Shown here: positions 52,876 to 62,166 of the stretch, in pieces
Position numbering within the stretch: the stretch's first letter is position 1
How the letters are laid out: the number at the start of each line of letters is the position of its first letter
Source of the DNA: Nevskiaceae bacterium
Lineage (GTDB): Bacteria; Pseudomonadota; Gammaproteobacteria; Nevskiales; Nevskiaceae
Direction of reading: 5' to 3'
Assembly (NCBI GenBank): GCA_008012115.1
Contig: SSEB01000007.1
Span: 62,001 to 126,000 of the forward strand
Length of the DNA stretch: 64,000 bases
The notes under the pieces: model-generated
The model's database searches: none
What the model saw: only the letters and a program-made list of their open reading frames with translations
Told to the model about the DNA's origin: nothing
Made by a program: the position numbers and the translations under genes

Positions 52876-54048
52876 ATGACCATTCACCTGAAACACACGC
52901 TGCTGCTGGCAGGCCTGCTCGCAGGCGCCACGTCGCTGGCCCATGCCGCCGATCGCGATACGCCCTATCTCGGCATGATGGGCACCTACCTGTTCCCGGA
53001 CATCTCCCGCAAACTCGACAACGGCTACGGCGCCACCGCCCTGTTCGGATTCCCGATCAACGACTATGTCGTTCCGGAACTGACGCTCTCCGGGGTCACC
53101 GCCAACCGCAAACCCGCCAGCGCCGGATCGGACAGGCTCTACTCCGGCGGCCTCAATTTCGCCGTGTTTCCCTTCGGACGCGACAACACGGCCTCCCCCT
53201 TTCTGCTGCTCGGCGGCGGCGGCGAGCGTGAGGATCATCTCACCGGTCGCAAGACCAGCGGCTACGCCGACGCCGGCGGCGGCCTGCTGATCAGCCTGAA
53301 CCGCTCGCGCACCGCCGCGATCCGCATCGAAGGCGGCCGCTATGCGGTGTTCGACAAGACGGTCGCGGCCGGCTATGGCCACGTCTACGACACCCGCGTC
53401 AGCGCCGGTGTCCAGATCGCGCTCGGCGCACATGTCAACGATGCACCGCCCCCGCCGCTCGACAGCGATGGTGATGGCGTACCCGACGATGTCGATAGCT
53501 GCCCCAACACGCCGCGCGGCATGGCGGTCGATGCTCACGGCTGTCCGCTGCCGCCGCCACCGCGGCCGGCGATGGCACCCACGCCTCCGCCACCGCCCGC
53601 GCCGCCGGTCGACAGCGATCACGACGGCGTTCCCGATGCCATCGACCAGTGCCCATACACACCGGCCGGCATGCAGGTCGATGCCAAGGGCTGCGCGATC
53701 AAGGCGGCCACCATCGTGCTGCACGACATCAATTTCGAGTTCAACAAGGCACGGCTGACGGAGAACTCCAAGCTGTCGCTCGACCAGGTCGTCGCCGGCC
53801 TCAAGGGGCAGCCGACGATGCAGCTGGAGATCGATGGTTATACCGACTCGGTCGGCAAGGCTGCGTACAACCTCAAGCTGTCGAAACTGCGTGCGGCCGC
53901 GGCGCGCGACTACCTGATCGCCCAGGGCATCGAGGCCTCGCGCCTGCACTCCGAGGGCTACGGCGCGGCCCGACCGATCGCCAGCAACAAGACCCGCGAC
54001 GGACGCGCCATGAACCGGCGCGTGGAGTTCAAGGTCGTCCAGCAGTAA
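52876..54048 (+). CDS. OmpA-family protein with two TSP3-like repeats
   Basis: A 390-aa OmpA-like outer-membrane protein. A signal peptide ends near LAHAA (about residue 24), followed by a barrel (FGFPINDYVVPELTLSG, FLLLGGGGERE). The linker holds two TSP3-type calcium repeats (DSDGDGVPDDVDSCPNT and DSDHDGVPDAIDQCPYT) separated by a Pro-rich stretch. The OmpA domain has NFEFNKA, EIDGYTDSVGKAAYN and NRRVEFKV. It differs from its divergent neighbour in having two repeats and no Lys tail. The barrel domains of the two appear only distantly related. Confidence 0.9.
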   Translation: MTIHLKHTLLLAGLLAGATSLAHAADRDTPYLGMMGTYLFPDISRKLDNGYGATALFGFPINDYVVPELTLSGVTANRKPASAGSDRLYSGGLNFAVFPFGRDNTASPFLLLGGGGEREDHLTGRKTSGYADAGGGLLISLNRSRTAAIRIEGGRYAVFDKTVAAGYGHVYDTRVSAGVQIALGAHVNDAPPPPLDSDGDGVPDDVDSCPNTPRGMAVDAHGCPLPPPPRPAMAPTPPPPPAPPVDSDHDGVPDAIDQCPYTPAGMQVDAKGCAIKAATIVLHDINFEFNKARLTENSKLSLDQVVAGLKGQPTMQLEIDGYTDSVGKAAYNLKLSKLRAAAARDYLIAQGIEASRLHSEGYGAARPIASNKTRDGRAMNRRVEFKVVQQ

Positions 54049-54066
54049 GCGGTTGCCGCAATCCGT

Positions 54067-54095
54067 CCCCGGCACGCGCGTGCCGGGGATTTTTT
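54067..54095 (+). terminator. Intrinsic terminator after the second OmpA gene
   Basis: CCCCGGCACGCGCGTGCCGGGG (written here as two halves, CCCCGGCACGC and GCGTGCCGGGG, 54067-54088) is a perfect palindrome followed by A and TTTTTT. The T-run overlaps the stop codon of the convergent cca gene. Confidence 0.9.
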
Positions 54096-55332
54096 ATGCC
54101 GGCCGCGTGCCCGGCCCGGCCTTCCAGGCTTTTAGTGCGGCGATGCGTCGCCGCTGCAATTCCTCGCCGACCGCCACGCCGCTGTAGCCGTCGGCCACCA
54201 CGTCCCGGGCCTGTACCTCGCCAGCCACCGCAGCTGCTTCGCGCAGGAAGGACACCGGCGGATAGTCGCAGTCGGCAAAGCCCTTGCGCCCGCGCGCGTC
54301 GCACAGACAGGCGTCGAGCGCCTGCGAAAACACTTCGGGACGACGCAGTGCCTGCAGGCGCTCCAGCAGTTCCAGCAGCGTCTGCGGCCGCAGTTCCGCC
54401 ACCCGGTGCACATTGAGGTGATCGCGGGTGACGATCAAGGCGAGGTCGCGGCAGGCGGCGGGCACGCGCAGCCGCTCGCAGTAGCGCTCGACCAGCGGCA
54501 GCCCGCGCTGCTCATGCAGGCGATGACTCGGCCATTCCGCCGGCGGCGTCGCCGCCTTGCCCAGATCGTGCAACAACGCGGCGACACGCACCGGCAGCGG
54601 CGCCTGCAGGCGCGCGCCGGCGTCCACGCACATCAGCGTATGAATGCCGGCGTCGATCTCGGGATGGTAGTCGGCTCGCTGTGGCACACCGAACAGCGCA
54701 TCGAGTTCCGGCATCACCCGCGCCAGCGCGCCGCAGTCCCGCAGCACCTCGAAGAATACGCTGGGACGCTCGTGCATGAGCGCGCGCTCGCATTCCCGCC
54801 AGACGCGCTCGGGCACCAGTGCGTCGGCCTCGCCTGCCGCCACCATCTGCCGCATCAGCGTCATCGTCTCGTCGGCGATGCGGAATCCCAGCGGCGCAAA
54901 GCGCGTGGCGAAGCGCGCCACACGCAGGATGCGTACCGGATCCTCGGCAAAGGCCGGCGAAACGTGCCGCAGCAGCTTCGCCTCGAGATCACGGCGTCCG
55001 CCATGCGGATCGATCAGCGTGCCGTCGGCATCCTGCGCGATGGCGTTGACGGTAAGGTCGCGACGGACCAGATCATCCGCCAGCGTCACCTCGGGGCCGG
55101 TGTGAAACGCAAAGCCGCGGTAACCACGCGCGGTCTTGCGCTCGGTGCGCGCCAAGGCGTATTCCTCCTGGGTCTGCGGATGCAGGAACACCGGGAAGTC
55201 CTTGCCCACCGGCCGGAAACCCTGTGCCGCCATCTCTTCCGGCGTGGCGCCGGTAACGACCCAGTCGCGCTCGCGCACCGGCAGGCCCAGCAGGGCGTCG
55301 CGGACGGCGCCGCCCACGAGATAGGTGTTCAC
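54094..55332 (-). CDS. cca: tRNA nucleotidyltransferase (CCA-adding enzyme) with HD domain
   Basis: A 412-aa multifunctional CCA enzyme that adds or repairs the 3' CCA of tRNAs. The nucleotidyltransferase domain starts YLVGGAVRDALLG, with the metal Asp pair in RERDWVV and then RRDLTVNAIA. The tRNA-backbone motif is EDPVRILRVARFATRF. The C-terminal HD domain (HDLGK in AALLHDLGKA) gives phosphatase/phosphodiesterase activity, as in the E. coli-type enzyme. The start is GTG, overlapping the stop of slt (GTGA), so it is coupled to slt. Confidence 0.95.
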   Translation of the reverse strand: MNTYLVGGAVRDALLGLPVRERDWVVTGATPEEMAAQGFRPVGKDFPVFLHPQTQEEYALARTERKTARGYRGFAFHTGPEVTLADDLVRRDLTVNAIAQDADGTLIDPHGGRRDLEAKLLRHVSPAFAEDPVRILRVARFATRFAPLGFRIADETMTLMRQMVAAGEADALVPERVWRECERALMHERPSVFFEVLRDCGALARVMPELDALFGVPQRADYHPEIDAGIHTLMCVDAGARLQAPLPVRVAALLHDLGKAATPPAEWPSHRLHEQRGLPLVERYCERLRVPAACRDLALIVTRDHLNVHRVAELRPQTLLELLERLQALRRPEVFSQALDACLCDARGRKGFADCDYPPVSFLREAAAVAGEVQARDVVADGYSGVAVGEELQRRRIAALKAWKAGPGTRPA

Positions 55333-57269
55333 GACGCCGCCTTGGCGATCGGCGTCAGCAGCGGCGTCAGGTCCTGAGGCTCGCCGGTTTCCTTCCAGCC
55401 GAACACGGCGATGTGCCAGAGGATCTTCTGGATGTAGCTGCGCGTCTCGGTGTAGGGAATGTTTTCCATCCAGACATCGGCATCCCTGGGAGTCTCCGGC
55501 AGCCAGCGCGCAACCGCGTTGGGCCCGGCGTTATAGGCACCCAGTGCGAGAATCAGGCTGCCGTTCTGCTGGGCGATGAGATCGCGCAAATAAGTTGCGC
55601 CCAGCGACAGGTTGACCTCGGGCTTGAACAGGTCGTCGCGCGTCGGCTCCGGCAGCTTGGCGCGCCGCGCCACGGTGCGAGCCGTCGGCAACAGCAGCTG
55701 CATCAGCCCCAGCGCATCGCGCTTGGAGACGGCCTCGGCGTCATAGAGGCTCTCCTGCCGCAGCACGCCATAGATCACCGGCTCGGGCAGACCGCTGAGC
55801 TCGTGCGCCTTGCGCACGGCCGGCTCGTAAGCCAGCGGATAAGTCCGATCAAAGTCGTCGTAAGCCGCCGCCCAGGCCAGCGTCGGGATCGCCTGCGCAT
55901 GCCAGTTCCAGCCCGATGCCAGCAGCCCGGCCTGGAGCCGCAGCGCAGGCGGTGCGTCCTCGAGTGCCTTGCGCCATTCGGCCACCGCCCAGGCATCGCA
56001 GCCGGCCAGGTGCAGCTCGTGCGCACGGATCAGGGCCTCGTTGGCCTGCAGCGACGCCTGCGACGCCGCATCCACGGCCTGCGGCTGGGGGTTGGGCGTG
56101 TGGGGCCGCTGCAGCCGCCAAGCCGCCAGCGCACCGTAAAGATTGTTCTGCTGCGAAAGCGTCTCGTACAGCGCCTGCGCCTGCTGGCGCGTGGCCTTGG
56201 CCTGTTCCAGGGCGCGCGCGCGCCAGTAGGTCCAGCGATCCTGCGCGGCCAGCGCCTTCGGCAGCCGCGCCAGCCACTGGCGCGCACGCGTCCAGTCGCC
56301 GTTCCACAGTGCGGCACGCACGCGCCACTCCTGCACCTTGGGATCGCTGGCGGCGCTTTCCGGCAGCTTGCGGAAATAATCGATGGCTTCCGGTCGCCGT
56401 GACCACGCGAGGCCCAGCGCCAGCGCCGCGGTGTAGGGCGTCGCCACATCGCCGCGAAGCTGGCGCGAGGACAGCAGGCGCGGATAGCGCTTGAGGGCCT
56501 CGTCCGGCTTGCTGCGCGCCAGTCGCGCGAAGCCGTCAGCCAGAGCATCCGCTTCCACCGGCTCCTGCGGGTGCGCGATCAGCACATCGATTTCTTCCTG
56601 CGGCGTGCGGATCAGCCGCGCCCAGCGCTGCAGCGGTGCGGCGCGCGGCGCCGGCAGCGACGGCGCCAGGAAGTCGGCCAGCTCGGCATTGCCGGCGGCG
56701 AGCGCGGCACGCGCGCGCTGCTCGACCAGCTCCGGCGTCAGCCAGCCCTGGGTCCGCGCCCAGTCGAAGGCCGGAGCACAGGTCTGTGGCATCTGCTGGC
56801 CCGTGAGCCAGAGCTTGAGCAGGTCATCCTGCAGGCCCTTGCCGTCGGCGGTCTTGATGCGCGCCAGCAGGAACTGGCAGCGCAGGTCGTCATCCGCCGC
56901 ATCGGCCGCCCACGCCGCCTTGAACCCCGCCCAGTCCTGCCGCTGCGCCAGGCTTTGCAGCCAGGCTTTGCGCAGGTCGCGTCCGACCGGCAGCGCGTCG
57001 TTGGCGGCCAGGTACGCCCGCACGCGCGCATCGACGGTGGCATCCGCGCCCGCCTTCAGCGCGCGCTGCAGGCGGGCCGCCTGCAGGTAGGGATACAGCA
57101 CGTAGCCGCTGAGCGCGCGGCTGTCGGGCGACAACGGCGACGCGGCATCGACGCGGGCCAGGGCGGCAACGAATTCGGCGCGCGGAGCGGCGAGGTCGTC
57201 CTGCGCCAGACTCAGGCCCGGCAGCAGCAGGAGCAGTAGGGAAACCAGGCGGTAGCGCAGGGACGTCAT
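55329..57269 (-). CDS. slt: Soluble lytic murein transglycosylase
   Basis: A 646-aa periplasmic lytic transglycosylase of the Slt70 type, which cuts the MurNAc-GlcNAc bond of peptidoglycan. A signal peptide precedes a long Ala/Arg/Leu-rich superhelix of helical repeats (about residues 25-450). The C-terminal SLT domain carries the catalytic Glu in VLRQESLYDAEAVSKRDALG, with GLMQLLLPTA and LALGAYNAGPNAVARW following. The start at 57269 fits the signal peptide best; two upstream in-frame ATGs are less likely. It precedes cca with a 4-bp overlap. Confidence 0.94.
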   Translation of the reverse strand: MTSLRYRLVSLLLLLLPGLSLAQDDLAAPRAEFVAALARVDAASPLSPDSRALSGYVLYPYLQAARLQRALKAGADATVDARVRAYLAANDALPVGRDLRKAWLQSLAQRQDWAGFKAAWAADAADDDLRCQFLLARIKTADGKGLQDDLLKLWLTGQQMPQTCAPAFDWARTQGWLTPELVEQRARAALAAGNAELADFLAPSLPAPRAAPLQRWARLIRTPQEEIDVLIAHPQEPVEADALADGFARLARSKPDEALKRYPRLLSSRQLRGDVATPYTAALALGLAWSRRPEAIDYFRKLPESAASDPKVQEWRVRAALWNGDWTRARQWLARLPKALAAQDRWTYWRARALEQAKATRQQAQALYETLSQQNNLYGALAAWRLQRPHTPNPQPQAVDAASQASLQANEALIRAHELHLAGCDAWAVAEWRKALEDAPPALRLQAGLLASGWNWHAQAIPTLAWAAAYDDFDRTYPLAYEPAVRKAHELSGLPEPVIYGVLRQESLYDAEAVSKRDALGLMQLLLPTARTVARRAKLPEPTRDDLFKPEVNLSLGATYLRDLIAQQNGSLILALGAYNAGPNAVARWLPETPRDADVWMENIPYTETRSYIQKILWHIAVFGWKETGEPQDLTPLLTPIAKAAS

Positions 57270-57400
57270 GGCGATTTCGGAGCGGCTTGGCGTCATTGTA
57301 GGCCGCGCCCGCCGGCACTTGCGATGCACGTTGCGACGCCGGCCGCCAGCCGCGTGGACAGTTTTCGTCCAAACGGCCGATTCCGCCGGGATCGAAGCCG

Positions 57401-57406
57401 TATAAT
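57401..57406 (+). promoter_or_regulatory. Possible -10 box of the sat promoter
   Basis: TATAAT lies 36 bp before the sat ATG. No convincing -35 box is seen at the normal distance, so the promoter call rests on the -10 match and position. Confidence 0.45.
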
Positions 57407-57442
57407 TTGGGGCTTGCTACAGCTCTCCACGACGAGGTTTCC

Positions 57443-58675
57443 ATGAGCCATCTGGTCCGGCCGCACGGCGGCGGTTCCCTCAAACCCCTGCTGCTCGAAG
57501 GCGCCGCCCGCGAAGCCGAGCTCAAGCGCGCGGCGACCCTGCCGCGGGTCAATGTCAGCTCGCGCGAAGCGGGCGACATCATCATGCTCGGCATCGGCGG
57601 CTTCACACCGCTGACCGGCTTCATGACCCAGGCCGACTGGCAGGGCGTGTGCGACCACATGAAGACCGCGAGCGGTCTGTTCTGGCCGATCCCGATCACG
57701 CTGTCCACCGACAAAGCCACCGCCGACGGCATCCAGCCGAACAGCGACGTCGCGCTGTTCGATCCCGAGCGCAACGAGATCCTGGCGACGATGACCGTCA
57801 CCGAAAAGTACGGCATCGACAAGGCGCACGAGTGCCAGCAGGTGTTCCGCACCACCGACGCCGCGCACCCCGGCGTGAAGATGGTGATGGAACAGGGTGA
57901 CGTGAATCTCGCCGGGCCGGTCAAGGTACTGAGCCAGGGCGAGTTCCCGACGCAGTACGGCGACATGTTCATGACGCCGGCGCAGACCCGCGCCGAGTTC
58001 GAAAAGCGCGGCTGGAAGAAGGTCGCGGCGTTCCAGACCCGCAACCCCATGCACCGCTCGCACGAATACCTCGCCAAGATCGCGGTCGAAGTCTGCGACG
58101 GCGTCATGGTGCACTCGCTGCTGGGCAAGCTCAAGCCGGGCGACATTCCGGCCGAAGTGCGCCAGGATGCGATCGCGCAGCTGATCGAAAAATATTTCGT
58201 GAAAAACACCGTGATCCAGTCCGGCTATCCGCTGGACATGCGCTACGGCGGCCCGCGCGAGGCGCTGCTGCACGCGCTGTTCCGCCAGAACTACGGCTGC
58301 GCCTACCTGATCGTCGGCCGCGACCACGCCGGCGTCGGCGACTACTACGGTCCGTTCGACGCGCAGCATATCTTCGACACGATTCCGGCCGGCGCGCTGG
58401 AAACGCAGCCGCTGAAGATCGACTGGACCTTCTACTGCGAGAAATGCGAAGGCATGGCCAGCAGCAAGACCTGCCCGCACGACGAGAAGCACCGCCTGCT
58501 GCTGTCCGGTACCAAGCTGCGCAAGCTGCTGTCGGAAAACGGCGAGGTGCCGCCGCAGTTCAGCCGCCCGGAAGTGCTCACGGTGCTGCGCAAGTACTAT
58601 GCGGGCCTGGCTGAGCACGAGAAGGTGAAGGTCGAACTCACCGGCCACTCGGCCGCCGCCGCCGTCAAACGCTGA
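57443..58675 (+). CDS. sat: ATP sulfurylase, homo-oligomeric (dissimilatory-type)
   Basis: A 410-aa ATP sulfurylase of the Sat/PUA type, which makes APS from sulfate and ATP or runs the reverse reaction during sulfur oxidation. Active-site motifs are [24 protein letters not shown] and SGTKLRKLL. The [16 protein letters not shown] segment has Cys/His for a metal site as in the sulfur-oxidiser form. This is not the CysN/CysD type. No cys or dsr/apr genes are beside it. GAGG precedes the ATG, and a terminator follows at 58694. Confidence 0.93.
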   Translation: MSHLVRPHGGGSLKPLLLEGAAREAELKRAATLPRVNVSSREAGDIIMLGIGGFTPLTGFMTQADWQGVCDHMKTASGLFWPIPITLSTDKATADGIQPNSDVALFDPERNEILATMTVTEKYGIDKAHECQQVFRTTDAAHPGVKMVMEQGDVNLAGPVKVLSQGEFPTQYGDMFMTPAQTRAEFEKRGWKKVAAFQTRNPMHRSHEYLAKIAVEVCDGVMVHSLLGKLKPGDIPAEVRQDAIAQLIEKYFVKNTVIQSGYPLDMRYGGPREALLHALFRQNYGCAYLIVGRDHAGVGDYYGPFDAQHIFDTIPAGALETQPLKIDWTFYCEKCEGMASSKTCPHDEKHRLLLSGTKLRKLLSENGEVPPQFSRPEVLTVLRKYYAGLAEHEKVKVELTGHSAAAAVKR

Positions 58676-58693
58676 GCCTGGTCGCTGCAAACC

Positions 58694-58722
58694 AAACGGC
58701 CCGCGAGATGCGGGCCGTTTTC
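58694..58722 (+). terminator. Intrinsic terminator after sat
   Basis: AACGGCCCGC (58695-58704) and GCGGGCCGTT (58710-58719) pair perfectly around GAGAT, followed by TTCGTT. It lies about 20 bp after sat and also faces the small minus-strand gene. Confidence 0.85.
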
Positions 58723-58733
58723 GTTGCGGCGAG

Positions 58734-58868
58734 TCAATCGGTTTGCCGTCGCGTCGCGAAGTAGAACCGGCCGACCGCAGCGGCGATGGCGGTTGCAACC
58801 AGCAGCAGACCGACGGGCATGATCCAGACCGCGATCAGTGTGTGCAGCCATTGAATCGCGTACAACAT
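58734..58868 (-). CDS. Small membrane protein, 44 aa
   Basis: A 44-codon frame, ATG at 58868 to TGA at 58734-58736. The product begins MLYAIQWLHTLIAVW and has one or two hydrophobic segments (about residues 4-32), then a basic end (FATRRQTD). It lies 27 bp downstream of the NHL lipoprotein gene on the same strand and stops just before the sat terminator. The ribosome site is weak. It is not recognised as a known family. It is proposed as a real small protein because of its membrane-type pattern and operon-like position. Confidence 0.45.
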   Translation of the reverse strand: MLYAIQWLHTLIAVWIMPVGLLLVATAIAAAVGRFYFATRRQTD

Positions 58869-58895
58869 CTGCGAAGGCCGCCGCCTGCGCCGACT

Positions 58896-59969
58896 TCAGG
58901 GAATCGGCACGTAGCGCACGCGGTTGTAGGGCACCGGCGTGTCGCTGCCGGCGGTGCCGTCGGCGATCCACAGCTTGCCATCCGGCCCCGCGGAGATGCC
59001 TTCGAGACCGTAGAACTCGGCCTGCGTGCCCGGCGCGTCGACGAAACCGGCGGTGCCGTTGCCGGCCAGCGTCGTGACCATGCCGCCGTCGATCATGCGC
59101 ACCAGGTGGTTGCCCTGGTCGGCGACGAACACCGTATCGTTGAAAATGCCCAGGGCTTCCGGCGCCTTGAAGCTGGCGCTGGCCACCGGTCCGTCGGCGT
59201 TGCCGGCCGGCGCCGGCGTGTTGCCCTGGGCGCCGGCGAAGGTCGTGACCTCGCCCGCCAGCGTGACGCGGCGGATCACATTGTTGTTCTGGTCGGCGAC
59301 CAGCAGCGCGCCATCGCGCGCCAGCTTCATGCCATAGGGGCGGTCGAAGCGCGCGGCGCTGCCGCTGCCGTTGACCAGGCCGTTCTGCCCGGCCATGCCC
59401 GCCAGCGGCGTCACCGTTGGCGGCGAGGTGCTCGGATCGAGGATCGAGATCGTGTTCTGCACCAGGTCGCTCATCGCGATGCGGCCATCGGGCAGCGCGA
59501 CAATGCCGCGCGGACGGCCAAGATCGCGGGCGACGACCGTCACCGCGCCGGTGCGGCGATCCAGCTTCCAGATGGTGCCGGTAGTGGTGTCGCGCTTGCC
59601 CTGGTCGTCGGCGTCGGTCTGCACGTACAGCGTGTCATCGGAGGCGATGGTCAGGCCGAACGGCCGCTGGAAGTTGTCCCGCTGCAGCACGGTCAGCACC
59701 AGGCCGTTGCGCAGGATCGCGCGCAGGGCGTTGTTGTCGTAGTCGGCGACGAACACCGTGCCGTTGGCGGCCACCGCCACGTTCACCGGATTGTTGAAGC
59801 GCGCCATGCTGGCGCTGCCGTCGGCCAGGGCCGCCTCACCGGTGCCGAAGATGTGCTGGCCGTCGTAACTGTAGGCGTAACAGCAGGGTTGATCGCCGCT
59901 GCGGTCGTTGCAGGCCGCGAGCACCGCCACGCAACCCAGTGCCGCCATCCACTTGAGGAATTTCGCCAT
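58896..59969 (-). CDS. NHL-repeat lipoprotein
   Basis: A 357-aa exported lipoprotein; the signal is MAKFLKWMAALGCVAVLAAC with Cys at residue 20. The mature protein consists of NHL-type beta-propeller repeats, with blade motifs such as PVNVAVAANGTVFVADYDNN, RPYGMKLARDGALLVADQNN and EALGIFNDTVFVADQGNH. A few Cys follow the lipid anchor (PCCY). Such propellers bind ligands or carry out scaffold roles; no catalytic site is recognised. GGAGG lies before the ATG at 59969. The 44-aa membrane gene follows on the same strand. Confidence 0.88.
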   Translation of the reverse strand: MAKFLKWMAALGCVAVLAACNDRSGDQPCCYAYSYDGQHIFGTGEAALADGSASMARFNNPVNVAVAANGTVFVADYDNNALRAILRNGLVLTVLQRDNFQRPFGLTIASDDTLYVQTDADDQGKRDTTTGTIWKLDRRTGAVTVVARDLGRPRGIVALPDGRIAMSDLVQNTISILDPSTSPPTVTPLAGMAGQNGLVNGSGSAARFDRPYGMKLARDGALLVADQNNNVIRRVTLAGEVTTFAGAQGNTPAPAGNADGPVASASFKAPEALGIFNDTVFVADQGNHLVRMIDGGMVTTLAGNGTAGFVDAPGTQAEFYGLEGISAGPDGKLWIADGTAGSDTPVPYNRVRYVPIP

Positions 59970-60091
59970 GACCGCCTCCATCGCGCCGCTGGCCGCTTCC
60001 AGGGTGAAGTGCAAGCTAGCACCCGCGCGCGACGGCGCCAAACAGGAGCTGTGAGGTGGTCCGCATCGCCCGAAAATGTCTCGCAGCCCGC

Positions 60092-60201
60092 CACCCGCTA
60101 TGACCGGATACCGCAGCAGATTTGTTATTAATTATTTATTGAATTTAAATTCATTAAATAATATATAACAACTTTAAGGCCGTTGACCGCAGCAGCGGGT
60201 G
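60092..60201. repeat. 110-bp nested-palindrome element, copy 8
   Basis: Ends CACCCGCT (60092-60099) and AGCGGGTG (60194-60201); core 60124-60169, GTTATTAATT to ATATATAAC. The core halves match at 20 of 23 positions. It lies 15 bp after the oxyR 3' end and 122 bp upstream of the NHL lipoprotein start, between tandem minus-strand genes. Confidence 0.95.
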
Positions 60202-60216
60202 GGCGTCCCGCGAGCC

Positions 60217-61161
60217 TCAGGCGGCGCCTTCCAGGGCTTTCTCGGCGGGCAAGGGGTGCACGCCCCGGAGTCCGGCGGCGAGGATGGTCTCGCGCAGCAG
60301 CTTGATCGCCTCGCGCCGCGGGAAGGTCTTGCGCCAGACCAGGGCGAGCCGACGCGATGGCGCGGGCGAGGCCAGCGGCCGCCAGGCCAGCAGGCCGCTG
60401 TCGTCGCCGCGGTTCTCCACCGAGGTGCGCGGCACCACGGTGATGCCCAGGCCGCTGACCACCATGTGGCGGATGGTCTCCAGGCTGCTGCCGGTGCGTG
60501 GCCCCGGGCCGTCGCCCTCGGCGGTGACGCACTTGGGGCAGGCCGAGATGACCTGCTCGCGGAAGCAGTGGCCCGGCCCCAGCAGCAGCAGGTGCTCCTC
60601 GGCCAGGCGCTTGGCCGGAATCTGCTTTTCGCCGGCCCAGCGATGGTCCTGCGGCAGCAGCACGACGAAGTCCTCGTCGTAGAGCGCCCAGGCGTTGAGG
60701 CCGTGCAGATCCACCGGCAGCGCGACGACCGCCACGTCCAGCTCGTTGTCGCGCAACTGCTCCAGGAGTCTCGCGGTGAAGTTCTCCTCGATCACCAGCG
60801 GCATCTGCGGCGCCTGCTGCCGCATCAATGGCACCAGGCTCGGCAGCAGGTAGGGCCCGGCGGTGTAGATCGCGCCCAGGCGCAGCGGGCCGACCAGCTC
60901 GTCGCGGCCTTCCCGCGCCAGATCCTCGACGCGCGCCGCCTCGGCCAACACCTTGCGCGCCTGCACGATGATGCGCTCGCCCACCGGCGTCGGCCGCGCC
61001 TCGCCGCGGTTGCGCTCGAACAGCAGCACGCCCAGCTCGTCCTCCAGCTTCTTCACCGCCACCGACAGCGTCGGCTGCGAGACGAACGAGCGCTCGGCGG
61101 CACGGCCGAAGTGGCGCTCCTTGTCGAGGTTTACCAGGTAACGGAGTTCCGTGAGAGTCAT
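60217..61161 (-). CDS. oxyR: Hydrogen-peroxide regulator OxyR
   Basis: A 314-aa LysR-type regulator. The N-terminal winged helix begins MTLTELRYLVNLDKERHFGRAA, as in OxyR. The two redox Cys are at 199 and 208 (GHCFREQVISAC), the same numbers as in E. coli OxyR. H2O2 forms a disulfide between them and converts the tetramer into an activator of peroxide-defence genes. A further Cys at 211 gives a CPKC motif after the second redox Cys. Its targets are not in sight, but dps in this window is a plausible one. Confidence 0.95.
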   Translation of the reverse strand: MTLTELRYLVNLDKERHFGRAAERSFVSQPTLSVAVKKLEDELGVLLFERNRGEARPTPVGERIIVQARKVLAEAARVEDLAREGRDELVGPLRLGAIYTAGPYLLPSLVPLMRQQAPQMPLVIEENFTARLLEQLRDNELDVAVVALPVDLHGLNAWALYDEDFVVLLPQDHRWAGEKQIPAKRLAEEHLLLLGPGHCFREQVISACPKCVTAEGDGPGPRTGSSLETIRHMVVSGLGITVVPRTSVENRGDDSGLLAWRPLASPAPSRRLALVWRKTFPRREAIKLLRETILAAGLRGVHPLPAEKALEGAA

Positions 61162-61233
61162 GCGTGCATTATGGCATCGCGCCCCAGGGGCGCAGCCGCG
61201 AATCCCGAGATGCCGGAGTTACGGAGAGCCGGG

Positions 61234-62166
61234 CTACTCCGGACGCAGCCAGTCGCGGGGCTTGAGATACTTCTCCAGCAGCTCCGCTTCATGGCTGCCG
61301 GGTTCCGGGTGATAGTCGTAGCGCCACGCGGCAAGCGGCGGCATCGACATCAGGATCGATTCGGTGCGGCCGCCGGACTGCAGGCCGAACAGCGTGCCGC
61401 GATCCCAGACCAGGTTGAACTCGACGTAGCGGCCGCGGCGGTACAGCTGCCAGTCGCGCTCGCGCGCGCCGTAGGGCGTGTCCTTGCGCAGCTGCACGAT
61501 GGGCTGATACGCGGGGATGAAATGATCGCCGACGCTCTTCATCAGGCCGAAGGCGGCGTCGAAGCCGCCCTCGGTCCAGTCGTCGAAGAACAGTCCACCG
61601 ATGCCGCGCGGCTCGTTGCGGTGCTTGAGGAAGAAATACTCGTCGCACCACTGCTTGAGGCGTGGGTGCACCTGCTTGCCGAAGGACGCGCAGGCGGCGG
61701 CGGCGATGCTGTGCCAGTGACGGCAGTCCATGTCGTAACCGTAGTACGGCGTCAGGTCGAAGCCGCCGCCGAACCACCACACCGGCGGCTCGCTGTCGCG
61801 CTCGGCGATGAAGAAGCGCACGTTGGCATGCGCCGTCGGCACATGCGGATTGCGCGGATGGATCACCAGCGACACGCCCATCGCGCGCCATTGCCGCCCG
61901 ATCAGTTCCGGACGATGCGCGGTGGCCGAAGGCGGCAGCTGGTTGCCCTGCACCAGGGAGAAGGCGACGCCGGCGCGCTCGAACACGGCACCGTCGGCGA
62001 GCACGCGCGTGTCGCCACCACCGCCCGCCAGCGGCGTACCGGGCGTGCGCTCGCCGCGCGTCCAGCGATCGCTATGGAACTGCGCCTCGCCGTCGGCGCT
62101 CTCCAGCGAAGCGCAGATGCGCGCCTGCAGGTTGCGAAGGTAGTGCTCGACGTCGGAAGGATTCAT
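61234..62166 (-). CDS. hemF: Oxygen-dependent coproporphyrinogen-III oxidase
   Basis: A 310-aa HemF, which decarboxylates coproporphyrinogen III to protoporphyrinogen IX using O2. Family landmarks are [59 protein letters not shown] and [18 protein letters not shown]. The length is normal. The start overlaps the stop of tsaC (ATGA), so these two genes are coupled. oxyR lies downstream, 72 bp away, on the same strand. Confidence 0.96.
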   Translation of the reverse strand: MNPSDVEHYLRNLQARICASLESADGEAQFHSDRWTRGERTPGTPLAGGGGDTRVLADGAVFERAGVAFSLVQGNQLPPSATAHRPELIGRQWRAMGVSLVIHPRNPHVPTAHANVRFFIAERDSEPPVWWFGGGFDLTPYYGYDMDCRHWHSIAAAACASFGKQVHPRLKQWCDEYFFLKHRNEPRGIGGLFFDDWTEGGFDAAFGLMKSVGDHFIPAYQPIVQLRKDTPYGARERDWQLYRRGRYVEFNLVWDRGTLFGLQSGGRTESILMSMPPLAAWRYDYHPEPGSHEAELLEKYLKPRDWLRPE

